Shown piece by piece: positions 1 to 9,800 of a DNA stretch of 64,000 bases; within the stretch, counting starts at the first letter, position 1, and the number at the start of each line of letters is the position of its first letter. The position numbers and the translations under genes were made by a program. Source of the stretch: Plotosus lineatus (taxonomy: Eukaryota; Chordata; Actinopteri; Siluriformes; Plotosidae); contig CM045737.1 of NCBI GenBank assembly GCA_024760905.1, forward strand, positions 18,043,348-18,107,347, in the 5' to 3' direction. A model generated the notes under the pieces. That model made no database searches and was not told the DNA's origin. It saw only the letters and a program-made list of their open reading frames with translations.

Positions 1-3000
1 TCTTGTCTGTAGGGCCCATGACTTTTTTCTGCTTTCTTTTCTTAACGGGATTAGAATGCTTGGAACTACGGATATCTTCTGCTTTGGTCTGTTCAGTGAC
101 CGGATCATTTGTGCTTTTGTCATTTCTAAGTGCAGTCTCTTGTATCTCATCTCCGTCCTGATCTGTAGACACAGATACAGAAGCTTGCTGAGAGGAAATG
201 GATGTGGCGTCAGATTCTGGTGGGGTAACTGCTTGACTTTCCAGCACATCTGTCACTGAAGATTCTCTTTCTGATGATGCTGAAGCATGATGATCCGTGA
301 CATCTACATGTAGACAGGAATCTCCTGAACCAGAAGAGGTTCGAGACTCAGTGCTACTTTGGTTGTCACTGACCTCATATAATGTCTGAGATTCAGGCTC
401 ACTTACATCATCATGCTGACGCGACAAGTCAATGTCTGTCAGAGAAAAGTCGAGAACTTCTGATTCTGAATCATGTGGAATATTAGCTTCTTTCGGTGTG
501 GGTTCAGTTCCCTGTCTAAAGTCAATATTAACTTCTTCTGTATCTGGCCGTTTCTGTTCTATTTGTGTTTCAGAAATTAGGAAAACCTCTGGTACTGATC
601 CATTTGGACTATCACTTTCTTTAGGTATGTATTGAGTTTCTGGTGTCAACTTGTTGGGGTCCTCTTCTGGTTTCGTCTGTTCACTTCCTGTTTCATTTAC
701 GTTTGTAGTAATTGGGTTTGTTTGTTTCGCTTGTTTGTCTTCTGTCTCATGACTTATAGATACAGCTGGTAGACCTTGAGAAACACTTTGGCCTTCAAGA
801 TCTCTTGCTGTATCATCTCCCTGATTTTGCAGCACATCGTCTTGTACAATGTCTGTGGCATCAAGTTGCATTGGGCTAGTTGTCAGGACACTGAGAGCGC
901 TGCCTTCACTAATTTTTTTGGAGATTGTTTCTTTACTCTTCTGATCCTCTTTAGTAGTTGTCTCATCTGTGGGGCCCATGACTTTTTTCTGCTTTCTTTT
1001 CTTAACAGGATTAGAATGCTTGGAAGTACGGATATCTTCTGCTTTGTTCTGTTCAGTGTCCGGATCATTTGTGCTTTTGTCATTTCGAAATGCAGTCTCT
1101 TGTATCTCTTCTCCGTCCTGATCTGTAGGCACAGAGACAGAAGCTTGCTGAGAGGAAATGGATGTGGCATCAGATTCTGTTGTGGTAACTTGTTGACTTT
1201 CCAGCACATCTGTCTCTGTAGATTCTCTTTCTGATGATACTGAAGCATGATGATCTGAGACATCTACATCCCCACAGGAATCTCCAATACCAGAAGAGGT
1301 TTGAGATGGTTGAATATCAGCATTTTGAGACTGGTTTGTTTGAACTGAGTCTGTTTCAACAGTGGACTGCATTTTGTCTGAACTGTCCAATGACTTTATA
1401 AGACCCTTGTTGACTATTGGTCCTTCGGGTGTTAACTCATCTGATTTCCCAGTAGACTTTTCAGGACCAAATTCATTATCCTCCGCCGAATGGTGACTAT
1501 CAAATCTTTGGGAAGGTTGATCTACATCCAGAATGATAGAAAAAACCTTTGCAGCAGCAAGAGGACTTTGGTTTTTTGTCTCTATTTGTAACATACACGA
1601 ATCGGGTTGGTCTGCATCAGATATGTGATCCAAAGAGTCTTTTTCTGTTGTCATCCTTTCGAGTGCTTCTGCTACTGCAGTAGGTGAAGAATCTTCATCT
1701 CCTTCAATGCATTCACTTACAGGTCGGAAACTTAAAGTGTCTTCTTCTGATTTTGCCTGTTTTGTATCTGATTCATTAATTTCAGTATGAATGTCTGAGA
1801 TGATGTTTAATGTTTGAGATTCGGGCAGTGTTACATCATCAGCTTTATGCAACAAGTCAGTGTCCGTCAGAGAAATGCCAAGAACTTCTGATTCTGAATC
1901 ATGTGGAATATTAGCTTCTTTCGGTGTGGGTTCAGTTCCCTGTCTAACGTCAATATTACCTTCTTCTGTATCTGTCCGTTTCTGTTCTATTTGTGTTTCA
2001 GAAATTAGGAAAACCTTTGGTACTGATCCATTTGGACTATCACTTTCTTTGGGTATGTATTGAGTTTCTGGTGTCAACTTGTTGGGGTCCTCTTCTGATT
2101 TCACCTGTTCACTTTCTGGTTCATTTACGTTTGTAGTAATTGGGCTTATTTGTTTCTCTTGTTTGTCTTCTGCCTCATAACTTATAGATACAGCTGGTAG
2201 ACCTTGAGAAACACTTTGTCCTTCAAGATCTCTTGCTGTATCATCTCCCTGATTTTGCCGCACATCCTCTTTTACAATATCTGTGGCATCAAGTTGCATT
2301 GGGCTAGTTGTCAGCATACTGAGAGCACTGCCTTCACTAATGTCTTTAGAGATTGTTGCTTTACTCTTCTGATCCTCGTTAGTAGTTGTCTCGTCTGTGG
2401 GGGCCATGACTTTTTTCTGCTTTCTTTTCTTAAAAGGATTAGAATGCTTGGAAGTATGGATATGTCCTGCTTTGGTCTGTTCAGTGTCCGGGTTATTTGT
2501 GCTTTTGTCACTTAAACTTGCGTTCTCTTGTATCTCTTCTCGGTCATGATCTGTAGACACAGATACAGAAGCTTTCTGAGAGGAAATGGATGTGGCGTCA
2601 GATTCTGGTGGGGTAACTGCTTGACTTTCCAGCACATCTGTCACTGAAGATTCTCTTTCTGATGATGCTGAAGCATGATGATCTGAGACATCTACATGTA
2701 GACAGGAATCTCCTGAACCAGAAGAGGTTCGAGACTCAGTGCTACTGACCTCATATAATGTCTGAGATTCAGGCTCACTTACATCATCGTGCTGACGCGA
2801 CAAGTCAATGTCTGTCAGAGAAAAGTCGAGAACTTCTGATTCTGAATCATGTGGAATATTAGCTTCTTTCGGTGTGGGTTCAGTTCCCTGTCTAAAGTCA
2901 ATATTACCTTCTTCTGTATCTGTCCGTTTCTGTTCTATTTGTGTTTCAGAAATTAGGAAAACCTCTGGTACTGATCCATTTGGACTATCACTTTCTTTAG

Positions 3001-6000
3001 GTCTGTCTTGAGTTTCTGGTGTCAACTTGTTGGGGTCCTCTTCTGGTTTCGTCTGTTCACTTCCTGTTTCATTTACGTTTGTAGTAATTGGGCTTGTTTG
3101 TTTCTCTTGTTTGTCTTCTGTCTCATGATCTATAGATACAAGTGGTAGACCTTGAGAAACACTTTGGCCTTCAAGATCTCTTGCTGTATCATCTCCCTGA
3201 TTTTGCCGCACATCCTCTTGTACAATGTCTGCGGCATCAAATTGCATTGGGCTAGTTGTCAGAACATTGAGAACGCTGCCTTCACTAATTTCTTTGGAGA
3301 TTGTTGCTTTACTCTTCTGATCCGCTTTAGTAGTTGTCTTGTCTGTGGGGGCCACAACTTTTTTCTGCTTTCTTTTCTTCACAGGATTAGAATGCTTCGA
3401 AGTACGGATATCTTCTGCTTTGGTCTGTTCAGTGTCCGGGTGATTTGTGCTTTTGTCATTTACAACTGCGATCTCTTCTCCATCATGATCGGGAAACACA
3501 GATACAGAAGCTTTCCGAGAGGAAATGGATGTGGCGTCAGATTCTGGTGGGGTCACTGCTTGACTTTCCAGCAGATCTGTCACGGAAGATTCTCTTTCTG
3601 ATGATGCTGAAGCATGATGATCTGAGACATCTACATGTGGACAGGAATCTCCCGAACCAGTAGAGGTTTGAGACTCAGTGCTACTTTGGTTGTCACTGAC
3701 CTCATTGAATGTCTGAGATTCAGGCTCACTTACATCATCGTGCTGACGTGACAAGTCAATGTCTCTCAGAGAAAAGTCGAGAACTTCTGATTCTGAATCA
3801 TGTGGAATATTAGCTTCTTTCGGTGTGGGTTCAGTTCCCTGTCTAACGTCAGTATTACCTTCTTCTGTATCTGTCCGTTTCTGTTCTATTTGTGTTTCAG
3901 AAATTAGGAAAACCTTTGGTACTGATCCATTTGGACTATCACTTTCTTTAGGTATGTATTGAGTTTCTGGTGTCAACTTGTTGGGGTCCTCTTCTGGTTT
4001 CACCTGTTCACTTTCTGGTTCCTTTACGTTTGTAGTAATTGGGTTTGTTTGTTTCTCTTGTTTGTCTTCTGTCTCATGACTTATAGATACAGCTGGTAGA
4101 CCTTGAGAAACACTTTGGCCTTCAAGATCTCTTGCTGTATCATCTCCCTGATTTTGCATCACATCGTCTTGTACAATGTCTGTGGCATCAAGTTGCATTG
4201 GGCTAGTTGTCAGGACACTGAGAGCGCTGCCTTCACTAATTTTTTTGGAGATTGTTTCTTTACTCTTCTGATCCTCTTTAGTAGTTGTCTCATCTGTGGG
4301 GCCCATGACTTTTTTCTGCTTTCTTTTCTTAATAGGATTAGAATGCTTCGAACTAAGGATATCTTCTGCTTTGGTCTGTTCAGTGTCCGGATCATTTGTG
4401 CTTTTGTCTTTTCTAATTGCAGTCTCTTGTATCTCTTCTCCGTCCTGATCTGTAGACACAGATACAGAAGCTTGCTGAGAGGAAATGGATGTGGCATCAG
4501 AGTCTGTTGTGGTAACTGGTTGACTTTCCAGCACATCTGGCTCTGTCGATTCTCTTTCTGATAATACTGAAGCATGATGATCTGAGACATCTTCATCTCC
4601 ACAGGAATCTCCCATACCAGAAGAGGTTTGAGATGGTTGAATATTAGCATTTTGAGACTGGTTTGATTGAACTGATTCTGTTTCAACGGTGGACTGCATT
4701 TTGTCTGAACTGTCCAATGACTTTATTAGACCCTTGTTGACTATTGGTCCTTCGGGTGTTAAGCCATCTGATTTCCCAGTAGACTTTTCAGGACCAAATT
4801 CATTATCCTCCGCTGAATGGTGACTATCAAATTTTTGGGAAGGTTGATCTACATCCAGAATGATAGAAAAAACCTTTGCAGCAGCAAGAGGACTTTGGTT
4901 GTTTGTCTCTATTTGTAACATACATGAATCGGGCTGGTCTGCATCAGATATGTGACCCAAAGTGTCTTTTTCTGTTGTCATCCTTTCAAGTGCTTCTGCT
5001 ACTGCAGTAGGTGAAGAATCCTCATCTCTTTTGGGCAGTGTTTCATCATCAGCTTTATGCAACAAGTCAGTGTCCGTCAGAGAAATGCCAAGAACTTCTG
5101 ATTCTGAATCATGTGAAATATTACCTTCTTTTGGTGTGGGTTCAATTCCCTGTCTAAAGTCAATGTTACCTTCTTCTGTATCTGGCCATTTATGTTCTAT
5201 TTGTGTTTCAGAAATTAGGAAAACCTCTGGTACTGATCCATTTGGACTATCACTTTCTTTAGGTATGTATAGAGTTTCTGGTGTCAACTTGTTGGGGTCC
5301 TCTTCTGGTTTCGTCTGTTCACTTTCTGTTTCATTTATGTTTGTAGTCATTGGGCTTGTTTGTTTCTTTTGTTTGTCTTCTGTCTCATGACCTATAGATA
5401 CAGCTGGTAGACCTTGAGAAACACTTTGGCCTTCAAGATCTCTTGCTGTATCATCTCCCTGATTTTGCTGCACATCCTCTTGTACAATATCTGTGGCATC
5501 AAGTTGCATTGGGCTAGTTGTCGGGACACTGAGAGCGCTGCCTTCACTAATTTCTTTGGAGCTTGTTGCTTTACTCTTCTGATCCTCTTTAGTAGTTGTC
5601 TTGTCTGTGGGGGCCATGACTTTTTTCTGCTTTCTTTTCTTAATAGGATTAGAATGCTTGGAACTAAGGATATCTTCTGCTTTGGTCTGTTCAGTGTCAG
5701 GGTTATTTGTGCTTTTGTCATTTACAATTGTGATCTCTTCTCCATCATGATCTGAAGACACAGATCCAGAAGCTTGCTGAGAGGAAATGGATGTGGCGTC
5801 AGATTCTGGTGGGGTAACTGCTTGACTTTCCAGCACATCTGTCACTGAAGATTCTCTTTCTGATGATGCTGAAGCATGATTATCTGAGACATCTATATGT
5901 AGACAGGAATCTCCCGAACCAGTAGAGGTTTGAGACTCAGTGCTACTTTGGTTGTCACTGACCTCATCTAATGTCTGAGATTCAGGCTCACTTACATCAT

Positions 6001-6710
6001 CGTGCTGACGCGACAAGTCAATGTCTGTAAGAGAAATGTCGAGAACTTCTGATTCTGAATCATGTGGAATATTAGCTTCTTTCGGTGTGGGTTCAGTTCC
6101 CTGTCTAACGTCAATATTACCTTCTTCTGTATCTGTCCGTTTCTGTTCTATTTGTGTTTCAGAAATTAGGAAAACCTTTGGTACTGATCGATTTGAACTC
6201 TCACTTTCTTTAGGTATGTATTGAGTTTCTGGTGTCAACTTGTTGGGGTCCTCTTCTGGTTTCACCTGTTCACTTTCTGGTTCATTTCTGTTTGTAGTCA
6301 TCAGGCTTGTTTGTTTCTCTTGTTTGTCTTCGGTCTCACAACTTATAGATACTGCTGGTAGACCATGAGAAACTCTTTGGCCTTCACGATCTCTTGCTGT
6401 ATCATCTCCCTGATTTTGCCGCACATCCTCTTGTACAATGTCTGTGGCATCAAGCTGCATTGGGCTAGTTGTCAGAACACTGAGAGCGCTGCCTTCACTA
6501 ATTTCTTTGGAGATCGTTGCTTTACTCTTCTGATCGACTTTAGTAGTTGTCTCATCTGTGGGGCCCATGACTTTTTTCTGCTTTCTTTTCTTAATAGGAT
6601 TAGAATGCTTGGAACTATGGATCTCTTCTGCATTGGTCTGTTCAGTGACCGGATTATTTGTGGTGTTGTCATTTCTAATTGCGACCACGTCTTTCATGAT
6701 GATCTGAGGA
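1..6710 (-). repeat. In-frame coding tandem repeat array (units about 950 to 1430 bp)
   Basis: Seven anchor motifs (the basic KKRKQKK codons) lie at 22, 982, 2410, 3358, 4309, 5620 and 6571. Spacings are 960, 1428, 948, 951, 1311 and 951 bp, all divisible by three. Short units are about 950 bp. The two long units (982-2410 and 4309-5620) each carry an extra 360-480-bp block (about 1300-1815 and 4625-5035) and share private variants. By eye, copies are very similar in nucleotide sequence. The array continues beyond position 1. Confidence 0.93.
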
Positions 6711-6823
6711 TGCTCAATTTCACTTGTTGAACATTTCATCTGCTGTTCACTTTTGCTAACTTCAGTGGGTGTGACTCTGGTATCTCTTCTTTTCATCCCC
6801 TCTTCTTTACTGTCAGTAACCAT
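1..6823 (-). CDS. syne2: syne2 exon 42, mega-exon encoding tandem-repeat linker (incomplete)
   Basis: The exon starts at 6823 after acceptor attccatgcag and stays open to the window edge, 2,274 codons plus one base, with no donor or stop reached. The first residues are MVTDSKEEGMKRRDTR, in phase 0 with exon 41. The sequence is dominated by Ser, Thr, Glu, Asp, Gln and Lys and has almost no aromatic residues or heptads, so it is probably disordered. Each repeat includes SNPIKKRKQKKVM (a strong basic cluster), SPMQLDATDIVQEDV, NKLTPETQYIPKES, VFLISETQIEQKRTDTEEGN, ANIPHDSESEVLDISLTD and ASSERESSVTDVLES. All copy lengths differ by multiples of three, so frame is kept. A repeat array misread as coding is unlikely because the acceptor, the phase and the 6.8-kb open frame all agree. 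Confidence 0.9.
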   Translation of the reverse strand, partial: MVTDSKEEGMKRRDTRVTPTEVSKSEQQMKCSTSEIEHPQIIMKDVVAIRNDNTTNNPVTEQTNAEEIHSSKHSNPIKKRKQKKVMGPTDETTTKVDQKSKATISKEISEGSALSVLTTSPMQLDATDIVQEDVRQNQGDDTARDREGQRVSHGLPAVSISCETEDKQEKQTSLMTTNRNEPESEQVKPEEDPNKLTPETQYIPKESESSNRSVPKVFLISETQIEQKRTDTEEGNIDVRQGTEPTPKEANIPHDSESEVLDISLTDIDLSRQHDDVSEPESQTLDEVSDNQSSTESQTSTGSGDSCLHIDVSDNHASASSERESSVTDVLESQAVTPPESDATSISSQQASGSVSSDHDGEEITIVNDKSTNNPDTEQTKAEDILSSKHSNPIKKRKQKKVMAPTDKTTTKEDQKSKATSSKEISEGSALSVPTTSPMQLDATDIVQEDVQQNQGDDTARDLEGQSVSQGLPAVSIGHETEDKQKKQTSPMTTNINETESEQTKPEEDPNKLTPETLYIPKESDSPNGSVPEVFLISETQIEHKWPDTEEGNIDFRQGIEPTPKEGNISHDSESEVLGISLTDTDLLHKADDETLPKRDEDSSPTAVAEALERMTTEKDTLGHISDADQPDSCMLQIETNNQSPLAAAKVFSIILDVDQPSQKFDSHHSAEDNEFGPEKSTGKSDGLTPEGPIVNKGLIKSLDSSDKMQSTVETESVQSNQSQNANIQPSQTSSGMGDSCGDEDVSDHHASVLSERESTEPDVLESQPVTTTDSDATSISSQQASVSVSTDQDGEEIQETAIRKDKSTNDPDTEQTKAEDILSSKHSNPIKKRKQKKVMGPTDETTTKEDQKSKETISKKISEGSALSVLTTSPMQLDATDIVQDDVMQNQGDDTARDLEGQSVSQGLPAVSISHETEDKQEKQTNPITTNVKEPESEQVKPEEDPNKLTPETQYIPKESDSPNGSVPKVFLISETQIEQKRTDTEEGNTDVRQGTEPTPKEANIPHDSESEVLDFSLRDIDLSRQHDDVSEPESQTFNEVSDNQSSTESQTSTGSGDSCPHVDVSDHHASASSERESSVTDLLESQAVTPPESDATSISSRKASVSVFPDHDGEEIAVVNDKSTNHPDTEQTKAEDIRTSKHSNPVKKRKQKKVVAPTDKTTTKADQKSKATISKEISEGSVLNVLTTSPMQFDAADIVQEDVRQNQGDDTARDLEGQSVSQGLPLVSIDHETEDKQEKQTSPITTNVNETGSEQTKPEEDPNKLTPETQDRPKESDSPNGSVPEVFLISETQIEQKRTDTEEGNIDFRQGTEPTPKEANIPHDSESEVLDFSLTDIDLSRQHDDVSEPESQTLYEVSSTESRTSSGSGDSCLHVDVSDHHASASSERESSVTDVLESQAVTPPESDATSISSQKASVSVSTDHDREEIQENASLSDKSTNNPDTEQTKAGHIHTSKHSNPFKKRKQKKVMAPTDETTTNEDQKSKATISKDISEGSALSMLTTSPMQLDATDIVKEDVRQNQGDDTARDLEGQSVSQGLPAVSISYEAEDKQEKQISPITTNVNEPESEQVKSEEDPNKLTPETQYIPKESDSPNGSVPKVFLISETQIEQKRTDTEEGNIDVRQGTEPTPKEANIPHDSESEVLGISLTDTDLLHKADDVTLPESQTLNIISDIHTEINESDTKQAKSEEDTLSFRPVSECIEGDEDSSPTAVAEALERMTTEKDSLDHISDADQPDSCMLQIETKNQSPLAAAKVFSIILDVDQPSQRFDSHHSAEDNEFGPEKSTGKSDELTPEGPIVNKGLIKSLDSSDKMQSTVETDSVQTNQSQNADIQPSQTSSGIGDSCGDVDVSDHHASVSSERESTETDVLESQQVTTTESDATSISSQQASVSVPTDQDGEEIQETAFRNDKSTNDPDTEQNKAEDIRTSKHSNPVKKRKQKKVMGPTDETTTKEDQKSKETISKKISEGSALSVLTTSPMQLDATDIVQDDVLQNQGDDTARDLEGQSVSQGLPAVSISHETEDKQAKQTNPITTNVNETGSEQTKPEEDPNKLTPETQYIPKESDSPNGSVPEVFLISETQIEQKRPDTEEVNIDFRQGTEPTPKEANIPHDSESEVLDFSLTDIDLSRQHDDVSEPESQTLYEVSDNQSSTESRTSSGSGDSCLHVDVTDHHASASSERESSVTDVLESQAVTPPESDATSISSQQASVSVSTDQDGDEIQETALRNDKSTNDPVTEQTKAEDIRSSKHSNPVKKRKQKKVMGPTDK

Positions 6824-9800
6824 CTGCATGGAATATTAGCATATATATATAAACATACATCAAAACATGTCCTCAATCAGCCTGATACATAACTAATTTT
6901 ACAAACTATGAAACAAGACAAACAATGCAAGCACTCATCAATGAACGCAAAGAAATGCAGTCTTTCTAATGGCCGATTTACTTATGTAAAGTGAGTAAAG
7001 TCTTTTGGGCTTTTTACACCCAAGAATATGCAAAAACATGGAGCCTACTCATGTTGTCTATAAATGTTTAATAATCATCTCAGAGTAGGCATAGCAGGGT
7101 TGACAATTTTATTTTATGAATAGTTTTGAATTATATCATAACTTTTGACTTCAATACCTGAGTCGGCTTTATGTTTTTTATTTAAATCAACTAAAGTGAA
7201 GGAGCAGTTTTTGCCTAGGGCCTCCTACTACACACCCTGCTGATGTGACATTATTGCAGTTACATCATGTAACAAGTGGTTGATTATGGTACATTGCTTC
7301 TGACAAAACAATCTTTAATATTTACCTCAAAACCAGTTTCTTTAGCCTTTTTAATGGATCCTTCAAGGATTGTGTACTTATTGAGCAGCATCCTGATATC
7401 CTCAGACAAGGCCATCTGACCTTCAGGTGTGCAACTCCTCAGCAGGGAAGTTCTCAGTATTTCTAGTTCACAAAGTCTCTTGGTTTCATTGCATAAAGCT
7501 TGAAACACATTCTGTAATATAACACAGAACAACACATGTCACAATGCACGTCTGTTAACCTGTATTTTTTTTATATGTGTGAGGAAGAGCCTGTGTACAT
7601 ACAAGTCTATCTATACACATTCTGCCAGCTTTGGAAACTTATTTTTAAAATAAGGGTTCATTTATTATAAAAAATATATTCATGTCAGTTCTCACTTCTA
7701 GAGTGTCCGGTCTCGACTTCTCGTATTTTTCATCTAAAGATACAAACAATTCATTCTGCAGAGTGTCCAGGGTTTCACCACAGTTCTTCAGCATGAGACT
7801 ACACTGTCTTTCTCTGTCAATGCTCTCATCCAGACTGCAACATACATCCTATAAATGTACATAAAACATATAACAATAAAATTAAAAAACAGCTATAATG
7901 TTATTCGTAAGAACTTATTGGCACATACTCCAGTCATGTAAGGGGTCATTCAACATTTTCAACATTTTCCTAAGCGTACAAAACGTACGCTAGGGGGGAG
8001 GGGGTAAGATGTCTGTGTACGCTTTTTAATATAAAAATGTCGATCAACAATAATACATGCGCTCGTGATTTTTTTTTTTTTTGTGTATACGTTTGAAACT
8101 CTCAATTGCGCGATTCGCCAACCACCTGCGGCGTGGCATATCTGTAAAGTCTGCAATGAATACTACCAAACCCGGTATCAGCCGCTGAAACATCAGAAGG
8201 CAGCTGATCAAGGGCGAAGGCTGGGGGCTGGTGTACAGGGTGCACGTACACCCTCCCCACAGCAGGAGTTGAGTTCTGCTGGACAAGAAATTATGTGTAT
8301 TCACAATCTTATAAATAAACTTAATGACTGTTATTGAAGATAAAGTCGGAGATAAGTTCCATATGACTACAGTCAGGAAGTAAACCGGAACTTAACGTGT
8401 AACGGGGACTGCGCATGTGCTGACCAATCAACAAACATAATATTATCAGTAAGCAATAATAGCTGATGAACACTGTCTGCGAGTGCGAGTGTGAGAATAA
8501 TGCACAGTTTGTTAGCACCGCCTCCGGTTCCTGCACGTGTTAGAACACAAACAATGACGCACAGAGAATGAATGGCTAAAATAATCATAAGCCAGCCAGC
8601 CTGGATCTGCAGCCTAATGCTCAGTACTTTTATAAAATTAATAGTATGTTTTTGTGCTGTAAATATGTATTAATGTTTGTTTATGCCTTGGAATAGGTAA
8701 ATAACTTTAGCTCAATTTGTAAATTTATTTAACACATGTACTTGCAGATGTACTAGTAGTTTGAAATATATTTGAGAATGTTTTTGGTTGAACTATAATT
8801 TTGATTCATCTTCTGAGAGTAATAGATAGAGAGAAGAGGAAAGGCATGAGTCTAGGACTGAGAGTGGGGACTTTGAATGTTGGAACTATGCAAAGAAAAG
8901 GTAGAGAGCTGGCTGACATGATGCAGAGGAGGAAGGTGGACATACTGTGTGTTCAGGAGACCAGGTGGAAAGGTAGCAAAGCTAAAAGCTTAGGAGCAGG
9001 GTTTAAGCTGTTTTATCATGGTGTGGATGGGAAGAGAAATGGAGTAGGAGTCATCTTGAAGGAGGGGTTTGTCAGGAATGTTCTAAAAGTGAAAAGAGTG
9101 TCAGACAGAGTGATGAGTCTCAAGTTAGAAATTGAAGGTGTAATGCTCAATGTTGTTAGTGCTTATGCCCCACAGGCAGGATGTGAGCTAGAAGAGAAGA
9201 ATAGATTCTGGAGTGACTTAGATGAAGTGATGCAGAGTACCGCCAGAGGTGAAAGAGTGGTCATTGGTGCAGACTTCAATGGACATGTTGGTGTAGGCAA
9301 CAGAGGGGACGAGGAAGTGATGGGCAGGTTTGGTATCCAGGACAGGAACGTAGAAGGACAGATGTTGATAGATTTTGCAAAAAGGATGGAAATGGCTGTG
9401 GTGAATACTTTCTTCGAGAAGAAACAGGAGCATTGGGTGACTTATAAAAGCGGAGGTAGGAGCACACAGGTAGACTACATCTTGTGTAGGCGATGTAATT
9501 TGAAGGAAGTCAGTGACTGCAAAGTCATAGTGGGTGAGAGTGTTGTAAAAACAGCATAGGATGGTGGTGTGCAGGATGACTCTGATGGTGAGAAAGGTGA
9601 AAAAGGCAAAGGCAGAGCAGAAGACAAAGTGGTGGAAGCTGAAAAAGGAAAAGTGTCGTGTTGTCTTCAAGGAGGAGTTGAAACAGGCTTTGGGTGGCCA
9701 GGAAGTGCTTTCAAATGACTGGACAACCACAGCAAATGTGATCAGGGACACAGGTAGAAGAGTACTTGGTGTGTCCTCTGGAAGGAAAGTAGATAAGAAG

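Noticed and set aside
4210..4686. 158-codon minus-strand frame inside the array
   Set aside because: It is out of phase with the exon 41-42 reading frame, which is open over the whole 6.8 kb. It is a shadow frame.
776..6730. Repeated plus-strand open frames of 103-152 codons (MRNTL... type) and 67-codon frames (MSVRE... type) in the coding array
   Set aside because: They recur once per unit and are the antisense of the Ser/Glu-rich linker frame. They exist because the minus-strand coding sequence avoids certain codons, have no splice or start context of their own, and end inside the unit.
8044..8588. Several overlapping 65-90 codon frames on both strands
   Set aside because: They lie inside the inverted-repeat element, overlap each other on both strands and show no domain or splice logic.
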